Positions 54,298 through 61,855 of a DNA stretch of 64,000 bases are shown piece by piece. The stretch spans positions 248,001-312,000 of the forward strand of contig NZ_JNZY01000010.1 of NCBI RefSeq assembly GCF_000717655.1, read 5' to 3'. The position numbers were made by a program, and so were the translations under genes. Under the pieces are notes generated by a model. That model searched no databases, was not told the origin of the DNA, and saw only the letters and a list, made by a program, of their open reading frames with translations. Positions within the stretch are counted from its first letter, which is position 1. Each line of letters starts with the position of its first letter. This DNA comes from Streptomyces katrae. GTDB taxonomy: Bacteria; Actinomycetota; Actinomycetes; Streptomycetales; Streptomycetaceae.

Positions 54298-54417
54298 TTG
54301 CTTTGGTTTGCCCAAGGGTGGGCGCACCGGTGGACGGATGGCTCCGCCGCCGGCGCATGGACCTCGGTCCGGCGCCGGCGGCGGAAGCGTGGTGTCGGCG
54401 GTCGATCACCCCCACTG

Positions 54418-54609
54418 TCAGGACTCGGCGGAGCCTTCCCGCATGACGTTTTGGAAGGCCGCCATGCACGGCCCGCAGTGGTGGTCCGTTTCGGCGTTGC
54501 CGCCCGGCTGGAGGGGGCGGCCGCACAGGGTGGCCCGGCGGTCACGGGCGACGACGTGCCATACGAGGCCAGGCCCTGTGGCCGCCTCACCGACCTGCAT
54601 TTCATACAT
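54418..54609 (-). CDS. Small Cys-containing (zinc-ribbon-like) protein
   Basis: A 63-residue protein, MYEMQVGEAATGPGL, with Cys residues in ATLCGRPLQ and DHHCGPCMAAF plus two His next to the CxxC. It looks like a tiny zinc-binding protein of a kind frequent in streptomycetes. ATG 54609; the larger open frame upstream is not conserved-looking. It is divergent from the HelD gene and shares its 250-bp regulatory region. Confidence 0.7.
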   Translation of the reverse strand: MYEMQVGEAATGPGLVWHVVARDRRATLCGRPLQPGGNAETDHHCGPCMAAFQNVMREGSAES

Positions 54610-54746
54610 GAGAGTGCTCCAGTGGTGGACAGCTCTTGTGTCCACCAAAGCAGTGCACGGCGCCGAAAGCCTGACGGGTGAGCCGTCCGGGTGACATGCG
54701 GCGGCCCGGCGCAGCCCGGCACCGGCGGCGTGACGCAAAAACGAAA

Positions 54747-54793
54747 AATACCCCGGGACCAATTGACGGTCGGGGTATTCGTCTGTGTATATT
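54747..54793 (+). promoter_or_regulatory. Promoter with dyad over the -35 box, upstream of HelD
   Basis: TTGACG (54763-54768), 17-bp spacer, TGTATA (54786-54791), or TATATT with a 19-bp spacer: a good housekeeping-type promoter in an AT-rich island. A perfect 9-bp inverted repeat, AATACCCCG (54747-54755) and CGGGGTATT (54771-54779), brackets the -35 hexamer, so a repressor dimer or a hairpin could block it. Confidence 0.7.
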
Positions 54794-54867
54794 TTACGTT
54801 TCACGCCCTGATGAAAATGGCGCGTGAAGAAGCTTTACGAGGACATCGTATCGGGTCGGGAGTGGAA

Positions 54868-57144
54868 TTGTCAACCGTGGAATTCCGTAATGAGCAGCAA
54901 TTCATCGGCGAGCTCTATGCGCGCCTCGACGACCTGCGTGACCAGGCCGAACACGCCGTCCAGCGGGCGCTGGCCGCGACCGGCAGCGGACTTCAGGCGC
55001 GCCTGGAGCGGGATGTTCTCGTCGCCGAGCAGTCCGGTCTGCTTTCCGCTCTGAACGCGGGCGAGAACGGCCTCTGTTTCGGCCGGCTCGAGTTCTCCGA
55101 CGGAGAGGACCACCACATCGGCCGTATCGGAATCAGGCAGGACGACGCGGACCGCACCCCTCTCGTCCTCGACTGGCGGGCCGAGGTCGCGCGCCCCTTC
55201 TACGTCGCCACGGGGCATTTCCCCATGGGCCTGCGCCGGCGCCGCCACCTCACCACCCGCGGACGGGAGGTCACGGCCCTCCACGACGAGATCCTCGACC
55301 TCGCCGACACCGAGCGCACGGGCCACGAGGGGGCCGACGCGGACGCCGTCCTGCTCGCCGCGCTCGACGCCGCCCGCACGGGCCGCATGCACGACATCGT
55401 GCAGACCATCCAGGCCGAGCAGGACCACATCATCCGCTCGCCCCACCGCGGCGTACTCGTGGTGGAGGGCGGCCCGGGCACCGGGAAGACGGCCGTCGCC
55501 CTGCACCGGGCCGCCTACCTCCTCTACGAGCACCGGGAACTGCTCGCCAAGCGCGGCGTGCTGATCGTCGGCCCCAACCCGGCGTTCCTCGGCTACATCG
55601 GCGAGGTACTCCCCGCCCTCGGAGAGACCGGGGTCCTGCTCTCCACCCTCGGCGAGCTGTTCCCCGGCGTCCGGGCGACCGGCACCGACCGGCCCGGCGC
55701 CGCCGCCGTGAAGGGCCGCGCGGAGATGGCCGAGGTCCTCGCCCGCGTCGTACGCGACCGGCAGGCACTGCCGGAGACCGTACCCGCCGGCAGCGGCGAG
55801 GACAGCGCGGTGCTCCCGGAACCGGCCGTGGAGATCGACCACGACGACTACGGCACCCTGCTGCTGGACCGGACCATGGCGCACGAGGCCCGGGACCGGG
55901 CGCGCGCCACCGGACTGCCCCACAACCTGGCCCGACCGTACTTCGCGTTCCGCGTCATCGACGCCCTCACGGAGCAGCTCGCCGACCGGCTCGGCGCGGA
56001 TCCGTACGGCGGCCCCAACCTGCTGGGCCCCGACGACATCGCACAGCTCGGCAAGGAGATCGCGACCAGCGCCGAGGTGCACGCCGCGATCGACACCCTC
56101 TGGCCGCCCCTCACACCCCGGCAGCTGATCGCCGACTTCCTCGCCGATCCCACCCACCTCCCCTCCGGCGAGGCCGAGTTGATCCGGCGCACGACGGCCG
56201 ACTGGACCCCCGCCGACATCCCGCTGCTCGACGAGGCCGCCGAGCTGCTCGGCGTCGACGACAGCGCGCAGCGCGCCGCCGAGGAGCGGGAACGGCAGGA
56301 GCGCATCGCGTACGCGCAGGGCGTCCTGGACCTGTCGCAGGGGTCCGAGTCGTACGAATTCGAGGACATGGAGAACGAGTTCCTCGCCGCGCACGACATC
56401 ATCGACGCCGAACGGATGGCGGAGCGGCACGAGGAGGCCGACCACCGCAGCGCGGCCGAGCGGGCCGCCGCCGACCGCACCTGGGCCTTCGGGCACGTCA
56501 TCGTGGACGAGGCGCAGGAACTGTCCGAGATGGCCTGGCGGTTGCTGATGCGGCGCTGCCCCACCCGCTCGATGACTCTGGTGGGCGACCCGGCCCAGAC
56601 CGGCGACGAGGCCGGCTGCGGATCGTGGAAGCGGATCCTGGACCCGTACGTCGGGGACCGCTTCGAGCTGGTGCGCCTCGGCGTCAACTACCGTACGCCC
56701 GCCGAGATCATGGACGTTGCGGCCGCCGTGCTCCGGGCCCGCCATCCCGGATTCGAGCCGCCGAGGTCGGTGCGCTCCACGGGGCGGCGGCCCTGGGTAC
56801 GGGCGACGGACGACCTCGCCGGCACGGTCGCGGAAGCGGTGCGCAGCTGCGCACCGGCCGAGGGCCGGGGCGGCCGGCTGGCGGTGATCGCCCCGCGTCC
56901 GCTGCACGAGGCGCTGGCGGCCGGGCTGCCCGGCGTACGGGCGGGGGAGGAGCCGGATCTCACCCGTACGGTCGTCCTGCTGGACCCGCGCCAGGCCAAG
57001 GGGCTGGAGTTCGACTCGGTGATCGTCGTGGAGCCCGCGGACCATGAGCCGAGCGACCTCTACGTCGCCCTGACCCGGGCCACCCAGACCCTCGGCGTGG
57101 TCCACACGGGCCGGCTGCCGGAGGGGCTGGCCGAGCAGCCGTAG
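54868..57144 (+). CDS. helD: HelD-type ATP-dependent helicase (RNA polymerase-associated)
   Basis: A 758-residue UvrD/Rep-like SF1 protein. N-terminal coiled-coil arm (FRNEQQFIGELYARLDDLRD, about 1-60), LVLDWRAEVARPFY, Walker A EGGPGTGKTAVALHR (about 201), Walker B HVIVDEAQELS, motif III TLVGDPAQTG, YRTPAEIMDVA, and C-terminal QAKGLEFDSVIVVEP and LYVALTRATQTLGV. HelD proteins enter stalled RNA polymerase and release it from DNA; some confer rifamycin resistance (HelR). Sequence alone does not make this HelR. TTG 54868 has GGGAG 5 nt upstream; GTG 54862 is an alternative. Confidence 0.92.
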   Translation: MSTVEFRNEQQFIGELYARLDDLRDQAEHAVQRALAATGSGLQARLERDVLVAEQSGLLSALNAGENGLCFGRLEFSDGEDHHIGRIGIRQDDADRTPLVLDWRAEVARPFYVATGHFPMGLRRRRHLTTRGREVTALHDEILDLADTERTGHEGADADAVLLAALDAARTGRMHDIVQTIQAEQDHIIRSPHRGVLVVEGGPGTGKTAVALHRAAYLLYEHRELLAKRGVLIVGPNPAFLGYIGEVLPALGETGVLLSTLGELFPGVRATGTDRPGAAAVKGRAEMAEVLARVVRDRQALPETVPAGSGEDSAVLPEPAVEIDHDDYGTLLLDRTMAHEARDRARATGLPHNLARPYFAFRVIDALTEQLADRLGADPYGGPNLLGPDDIAQLGKEIATSAEVHAAIDTLWPPLTPRQLIADFLADPTHLPSGEAELIRRTTADWTPADIPLLDEAAELLGVDDSAQRAAEERERQERIAYAQGVLDLSQGSESYEFEDMENEFLAAHDIIDAERMAERHEEADHRSAAERAAADRTWAFGHVIVDEAQELSEMAWRLLMRRCPTRSMTLVGDPAQTGDEAGCGSWKRILDPYVGDRFELVRLGVNYRTPAEIMDVAAAVLRARHPGFEPPRSVRSTGRRPWVRATDDLAGTVAEAVRSCAPAEGRGGRLAVIAPRPLHEALAAGLPGVRAGEEPDLTRTVVLLDPRQAKGLEFDSVIVVEPADHEPSDLYVALTRATQTLGVVHTGRLPEGLAEQP

Positions 57145-57164
57145 CCGCGGACGGGCGGGGTGCC

Positions 57165-58028
57165 TCAGACGGTGGCCGGCTCGAGGTGTGCCAGCCGCTC
57201 CAGCCGCTCCAGGCGGGCGCGGCTCTCCTCGTCGACCGGCACCATCGTCACCAGGCGCGGGCCCGCCGCCGGCCCGAGCCACAGGTTGGTGTGCTCCAGG
57301 TGCAGCAGGCCGACGTGCGCATTGCGGATGTACTTCGTCCTGCCGCCCTGGCCCACCACCTCGTGCCGGGCCCACAGCTCGCGGAACTCGGCCGACTCCG
57401 CCTCCAGCCGCGCCAGCAGGGCCTTCCAGGCCGGGTCGGCGAGGTGCTCCGCCATGGCCGCCCGGAACTTGGCGGCGATGTTGCGGTTCACCTCGGCGAC
57501 GTCGGCCATCGACGCCCGCCAGTCCGCGTTGGTGAACGCCAGCCACAGGCAGTTGCGGTCCTCGGGCGGCAGCGCGTCCAGGTCGCACAGCAGCCGTCCG
57601 TACGTGGCGTTGTACGCGAGGATGTCGTACCGGCTGTTCTGGATGCAGGCCGGGATCGGCCCGAGCCGGTCGAGCATCGCCCGCAGCGCCGGGGTCACGC
57701 TCGGGCACGGCGCGTGCGGGGTCGGATCGAGGCTGCCGGCGAGCGAGAACAGATGCGTACGCTCACTGGAGTCCAGCAGCAGGGCCCGCGCCAGCGCGTC
57801 CAGGACCTGCGGGGAGACCTGGATCTCGCGGGCCTGCTCCAGCCAGGTGTACCAGGTGACACCGACGGCGGAGAGCTGGGCGACCTCCTCGCGGCGCAGC
57901 CCCGGGGTGCGCCGGCGGCGGCCGCGCGGCAGCCCCACCTGCTCGGGGGTGATCCGCTCCCGGCGGCTGCGCAGGAATTCGGCCAGTTCGTGCCGGCGTA
58001 CGTCGCTCTCGGGGGCCACAGTGGTCAT
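57165..58028 (-). CDS. XRE regulator with MmyB-like ligand domain
   Basis: A 287-residue regulator. HTH at about 8-75 (ELAEFLRSRRERI, PGLRREEVAQLSAVGVTWYTWLEQ, the family's hallmark), then an MmyB-like PAS-type domain (ACIQNSRYDILAYNATYGRLL, NCLWLAFTN, AEFRELWARHEVV, WLGPAAGPRLVTMVP). Members usually repress an adjacent dehydrogenase or exporter and bind fatty-acid-like ligands. ATG 58028 is chosen over an upstream ATG at 58046. Divergent from an MFS exporter, with two perfect operators between them. Confidence 0.93.
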   Translation of the reverse strand: MTTVAPESDVRRHELAEFLRSRRERITPEQVGLPRGRRRRTPGLRREEVAQLSAVGVTWYTWLEQAREIQVSPQVLDALARALLLDSSERTHLFSLAGSLDPTPHAPCPSVTPALRAMLDRLGPIPACIQNSRYDILAYNATYGRLLCDLDALPPEDRNCLWLAFTNADWRASMADVAEVNRNIAAKFRAAMAEHLADPAWKALLARLEAESAEFRELWARHEVVGQGGRTKYIRNAHVGLLHLEHTNLWLGPAAGPRLVTMVPVDEESRARLERLERLAHLEPATV

Positions 58029-58068
58029 GGAACCAGGGTGCCGCACCGCTCATCCCGTTGCCAGGTAG

Positions 58069-58102
58069 TCCTGGTACCAGGATAAGGAGACTCTGGTACC
58101 AG
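58069..58102. promoter_or_regulatory. Two CTGGTACCAG palindromes, operator of the XRE/MFS pair
   Basis: TCCTGGTACCAGGA (58069-58082) contains a perfect CTGGTACCAG; a second CTGGTACCAG is at 58093-58102. Centres are 22 bp apart, two helical turns, between divergent regulator and exporter starts. This is the likely binding site of the XRE/MmyB-like repressor. Confidence 0.8.
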
Positions 58103-58129
58103 GCTGAGCCCAGAGCGATCGTTTCCGGT

Positions 58130-59587
58130 GTGAGTGAAGCAACCGTACGCACCAGCCGCCCCTCCCCGTCCACCCCGACGGGCCGCCCGGCCCCCGGGCC
58201 CGCCCCCGCGGCGATCGGCCCGCTCGGGCTGTTCACCGTGCTGCTGGGCGCAGCCCTGCCCCTGATCGACTTCTTCATCGTCAACGTGGCGCTGCCCGCC
58301 ATCGACAGCGACCTCGCGGCCGGCCCCGCCACGCTGGAACTGATCGTCGGCGGCTACGGCGTCGCGTACGCCGTCCTCCTCGTCCTCGGCGGCCGCCTCG
58401 GCGACACGGCCGGGCGGCGCCGGCTCTTCCTGATCGGCATGGCCGCCTTCGGTGTCACCTCGCTCGCCTGCGGCATCGCCCCCACGGCCTGGGCCCTGGT
58501 CGCGGCCCGCGTGGCACAGGGCGCGGCGGCCGCACTGATGCTCCCGCAGGTGCTGGCCACCATCCAGGCCACCACACAGGGCCCGCGCCGGGCGCGGGCG
58601 ATGAGCCTGTACGGGGCCACCGCAGGGCTGTCCATGGTCGCCGGGCAGATCCTGGGCGGCGTCCTGGTCGCCGCCGACGTCGCAGGCTCCGGCTGGCGCT
58701 CGGTGTTCCTGGTCAACGTGCCGGTGGTGGTCCTCGGGCTGGTGCTCGCCGTCCGGGCCGTCCCGGAGACCCGCTCGGACCGCCCGGCCTCGGTCGACGT
58801 GCCGGGGACGCTACTGCTCGCCCTGTCCCTGGTGTCGCTGCTGCTGCCGCTGACCGAGGGCCGGGCCGCCGGCTGGCCGCTGTGGACGTGGGTGTCGCTC
58901 GCGGTCTTCCCGTTCGCCGCCACGGCGTTCTACCTGACCGAGCGCCGCGCCGACCGGCTCGGACGCACTCCCCTCGTGCCGCCGAGCCTGCTGCACCTGC
59001 AGTCGCTGAGGCGGGGGCTGGTCCTGGTGGTGCCGTTCTCGATCGGCTTCAGCGGGTTCATGTTCGTCATCGCGGTGGTGCTGCAACAGGGCCTGCGCAT
59101 GGGACCGGTGCCGGCCGGGCTCGCGCTCGTCCCGATGGCGGTGGCCTTCTTCGGAGCCTCGCTCGCCGGGCCGCGGCTGGTCGGCCGGTTCGGCAGCCGG
59201 GTCGTCACCGCGGGCGGTGTCCTCCAGGCCGTCGGCGTCGCCCTGATCCTCCTCGCGGTCCTGCGCGGCTGGCCGGACCTCGGGCCGGCTTCGCTCGCCC
59301 CGGGCGTGGCCGTCGCCGGCCTCGGGCAGGGGCTGCAACTGCCCGTGCTGATGCGGCTGATGCTCTCGGACGTACCGGCTGACCGGGCCGGTGTGGGCGG
59401 CGGGGTCATGATCACCACGCAGCAGTCCGCGCTCGCCCTCGGCGTCGCGACCCTCGGCAGCCTCTTCCTGGCACTCGCCCCGTCGATGGGCATGCGGGAC
59501 GCCCTCGCCGTCACGCTGGTGGTGCAGCTCGGCATGATCGCGCTGACGGTGTTGCTGAGCCTGCGCCTGCCGAGGGTCGTGCGGTGA
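58130..59587 (+). CDS. MFS drug exporter (DHA2, 14-TM type)
   Basis: A 485-residue transporter with about 14 membrane segments, typical of the EmrB/QacA drug:H+ antiporter family. Motif A-like GGRLGDTAGRRRLFLIG and motif C-like GQILGGVLVA are visible; residue patterns FFIVNVALPAIDSDL and NVPVVVLGLVLAVRAVPET are standard. The start GTG 58130 follows an upstream region with the two operators. Its regulation by the divergent XRE protein is the natural reading. Substrate unknown. Confidence 0.93.
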   Translation: MSEATVRTSRPSPSTPTGRPAPGPAPAAIGPLGLFTVLLGAALPLIDFFIVNVALPAIDSDLAAGPATLELIVGGYGVAYAVLLVLGGRLGDTAGRRRLFLIGMAAFGVTSLACGIAPTAWALVAARVAQGAAAALMLPQVLATIQATTQGPRRARAMSLYGATAGLSMVAGQILGGVLVAADVAGSGWRSVFLVNVPVVVLGLVLAVRAVPETRSDRPASVDVPGTLLLALSLVSLLLPLTEGRAAGWPLWTWVSLAVFPFAATAFYLTERRADRLGRTPLVPPSLLHLQSLRRGLVLVVPFSIGFSGFMFVIAVVLQQGLRMGPVPAGLALVPMAVAFFGASLAGPRLVGRFGSRVVTAGGVLQAVGVALILLAVLRGWPDLGPASLAPGVAVAGLGQGLQLPVLMRLMLSDVPADRAGVGGGVMITTQQSALALGVATLGSLFLALAPSMGMRDALAVTLVVQLGMIALTVLLSLRLPRVVR

Positions 59588-59775
59588 CCAGCGGGCCTGC
59601 CCGCGGGCCGGTCGGCAGGGGCGGGTCGGCCTGACGGAGCGGGCGGGCGGAGTCCGCGTCGTCCACCCGGAACGTCGTCCCCCGCGGGGTGTCACGAGAC
59701 GCGTCCGCTCCCGTACAGTCCGTAATCTCCAGCTCCGTCAGGGGCCAGGACCAGCGGTCGAACAGGAGAAGACCC

Positions 59776-61095
59776 GTGGCCACCGAAGCCGGCTTGGGCC
59801 CCCGCCCGTACGCCTCCCGCACGGGACGAGCGGTCCCGGAGCTGGACTCCGCCCTCGTGGAGCGGTGGCGCTCCGACGGGGCCGAACTGGTCGATCTGCT
59901 CACCGTGGTGCGTGAACGGCTCGGCGGCGTCGCCGCGTTCCGCCTCGGGCCGAACCCCACCGTCCTGGTCACCGATCCCCAGGCGGTCCGGCACGTGCTG
60001 GCCCTGCATCCGGACCGGTACGCCAAGCGCTCGCACCGCGCCCGCCTCCTGATCGGCGACGGCGTGCTCGCCGCCACCGGCGACGCCTGGAAGCGCCAAC
60101 GGCGCCTGCTGCAGTCCCAGTTCACCGGCACCGGGATGCGCCGCTACGAGCAGCGGATCGCGGAGGCCGCCCGGGTCACCGCCGAGCGCTGGGCCGGGTA
60201 CGCCCGCACCGGGCAGACGCTCGACGTCGGCCGGGAGATGCGCAGCTTCGCCCTGGACACCATCTGGCGCTCCCTCACCGGGCACCCCCTCGACGCCGGC
60301 ACCGAGCACGAACTGAACTCCGTGGCCACCGTGGTGGCCGCCCTCCCCACGCTGCCGGCCGACGCCGGCGACGCCCGGGACGCCGTCGCCGGGGACCTCG
60401 CCAGGATCGACGCCGTCGCACACCACGCCATCGAGGCGGCCCGCGGCGGCACGCACGGACCCGACGGGCCGGGCCTCCTGCGCATCCTGCTCGACGCGGC
60501 CGCCGAGCGCCCCGAGTACACCGACCGCCTGATCCGCGACGAACTGATCACGTTGCTCGTCGCCGGCCACGAAACCACCGCCACCACCCTGACCTGGCTC
60601 TACCTGCTTCTCGACCGCCACCCGGCGGCCCGCGGACAGGCCCTCGCCGCAGGCGCCCCGGGCACGGCGGAACGCCGCCGAGCCGTCCAGGCCCTGGTCC
60701 ACGAGACGCTCCGGCTCTACCCGTCCGCCTGGATCCTGCCCCGGTACGCCACCGAGGACGACGCCCTGGCCGGCTACGCCGTCGAAGCGGGCACCGACGT
60801 GGTGGTCTGCCCGTACCTGACGCACCGCGACCCCGAACTGTGGGCGGACCCGGAGCACTTCGACCCCCGGCGCTTCACCGCCGCCGACGGCCGGCCCACC
60901 CATCCGGGCTCCTACCTCCCCTTCGGCATCGGCCCGCGCGCCTGCCTCGGTCTGCAGTTCGCCCTCCGTGAGTCGACCGTCCTCCTGGAACACCTGCTGC
61001 CGGCCCATACCCTGACGTTCCACTCCGTCCCCACCAAGGCCGCGTACAGCATCACCGTCCGCCCCGACGGCCCGACGCCAGCGAGCCTCGTCTAG
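59776..61095 (+). CDS. Cytochrome P450 (CYP4/CYP102-like eukaryote-style)
   Basis: A 439-residue P450 with features nearer to the eukaryote-like bacterial groups: helix C WKRQRRLLQSQF, I-helix AGHETTATTLTW, K-helix HETLRLYPSAW with ExxR, meander FDPRRF, and heme loop PFGIGPRACLGLQFALRE with the axial Cys at about 390. Usual length is about 450, so it is complete. GTG 59776 is placed by AGGAG 7 nt upstream. Such P450s often hydroxylate fatty acids or terpenes. It is independent of the upstream exporter (188-bp gap) and ends at a strong terminator. Confidence 0.93.
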   Translation: MATEAGLGPRPYASRTGRAVPELDSALVERWRSDGAELVDLLTVVRERLGGVAAFRLGPNPTVLVTDPQAVRHVLALHPDRYAKRSHRARLLIGDGVLAATGDAWKRQRRLLQSQFTGTGMRRYEQRIAEAARVTAERWAGYARTGQTLDVGREMRSFALDTIWRSLTGHPLDAGTEHELNSVATVVAALPTLPADAGDARDAVAGDLARIDAVAHHAIEAARGGTHGPDGPGLLRILLDAAAERPEYTDRLIRDELITLLVAGHETTATTLTWLYLLLDRHPAARGQALAAGAPGTAERRRAVQALVHETLRLYPSAWILPRYATEDDALAGYAVEAGTDVVVCPYLTHRDPELWADPEHFDPRRFTAADGRPTHPGSYLPFGIGPRACLGLQFALRESTVLLEHLLPAHTLTFHSVPTKAAYSITVRPDGPTPASLV

Positions 61096-61101
61096 GGGTG
61101 T

Positions 61102-61158
61102 CCGGCGGATCAGGGCCGGGCCGGGCCCCGCCCGGCCTATCCGACCCTGATCCGCCGG
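61102..61158 (+). terminator. Long hairpin terminator after the second P450
   Basis: A perfect 14-bp stem (61102-61115 with 61145-61158) with additional GC pairs inside, 7 nt after the P450 stop. Confidence 0.85.
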
Positions 61159-61210
61159 GAGGCGACACCCCCGGGGGTGTCCTGCCAGACTCCGCGTCCA
61201 GGTCTGGTGT

Positions 61211-61231
61211 GAAGCACTGAATCAGTGCTTC
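61211..61231. promoter_or_regulatory. Perfect 21-bp palindrome, TetR operator
   Basis: GAAGCACTGA-A-TCAGTGCTTC, 10 bp on each side of one central base, ending 9 bp before the TetR start. The size and position are typical of a TetR autorepressor site that also controls the overlapping acyl-CoA dehydrogenase. Confidence 0.8.
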
Positions 61232-61240
61232 AATCCTTCC

Positions 61241-61855
61241 ATGCCCTACCGTCGCCCCCCAGCCGTACAGGCCCGCCTCGACGCCCGGCGCGAGCGGGTG
61301 CTCGAGGCCGCCGTCCACCTGCTCTCCCGTGAGGGCTACGGCGGCTGCTCGGTCGCCGCCATCGCGGCCGAAGCCGGAATCTCCACCGGCAGCGTGTACC
61401 AGTCGTTCTCCGGCAAGTCCGAACTGGCCGCCGCGCTCTTCCGGACCCTGGTGGCCCGCGAGCTGGAGGCGGTGGCCGCCGCGACGGACCGCCCGGGCGG
61501 CGCGGCGCAGCGGGTGGCCGCCGCCGTCGAGACCTTCGCGTACCGCGCGCTGCAGGCACCGCGCCGGGCCTTCGCCCTGCTCGCGGAGCCCGCCGACCCC
61601 GCCGTCGACACCGAACGCCTCGTCTTCCGGCGGGCGTTCCGTGACGTGTACGCCGAACAGATCGCCGCGGGCGTGGCCTCCGGGGAACTCCCGCCGCAAT
61701 CACCCGAGCTGACGGCCGCCGCGCTCGTCGGTGCGATCGCCGAGGCGCTCGTCGGCCCGCTGGCGGACGGGGACGCGGTCCCGGGGGACGTCATCCCCGG
61801 TCTGATCACCTTCACCCTGCGTGCCCTTGGAGGACACGATGCCGCAGACGCATGA
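61241..61855 (+). CDS. TetR-family transcriptional regulator
   Basis: A 204-residue repressor. HTH at about 15-65: RRERVLEAAVHLLSREGYG, VAAIAAEAGISTGSVYQSFSGKSEL. The ligand domain (about 70-200) contains AQRVAAAVETFAYRALQAP and ELTAAALVGAIAEALVG. It belongs to the group often next to AidB-like dehydrogenases. ATG 61241. Its stop is 17 bp inside the dehydrogenase gene, so the pair is translationally coupled, controlled by the palindrome just upstream. Confidence 0.94.
   Translation: MPYRRPPAVQARLDARRERVLEAAVHLLSREGYGGCSVAAIAAEAGISTGSVYQSFSGKSELAAALFRTLVARELEAVAAATDRPGGAAQRVAAAVETFAYRALQAPRRAFALLAEPADPAVDTERLVFRRAFRDVYAEQIAAGVASGELPPQSPELTAAALVGAIAEALVGPLADGDAVPGDVIPGLITFTLRALGGHDAADA

Noticed and set aside
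54868..57144. The HelD gene as a proven rifamycin-resistance HelR.
   Set aside because: The N-terminal arm and promoter do not clearly match the HelR features I know; only HelD family membership is supported.
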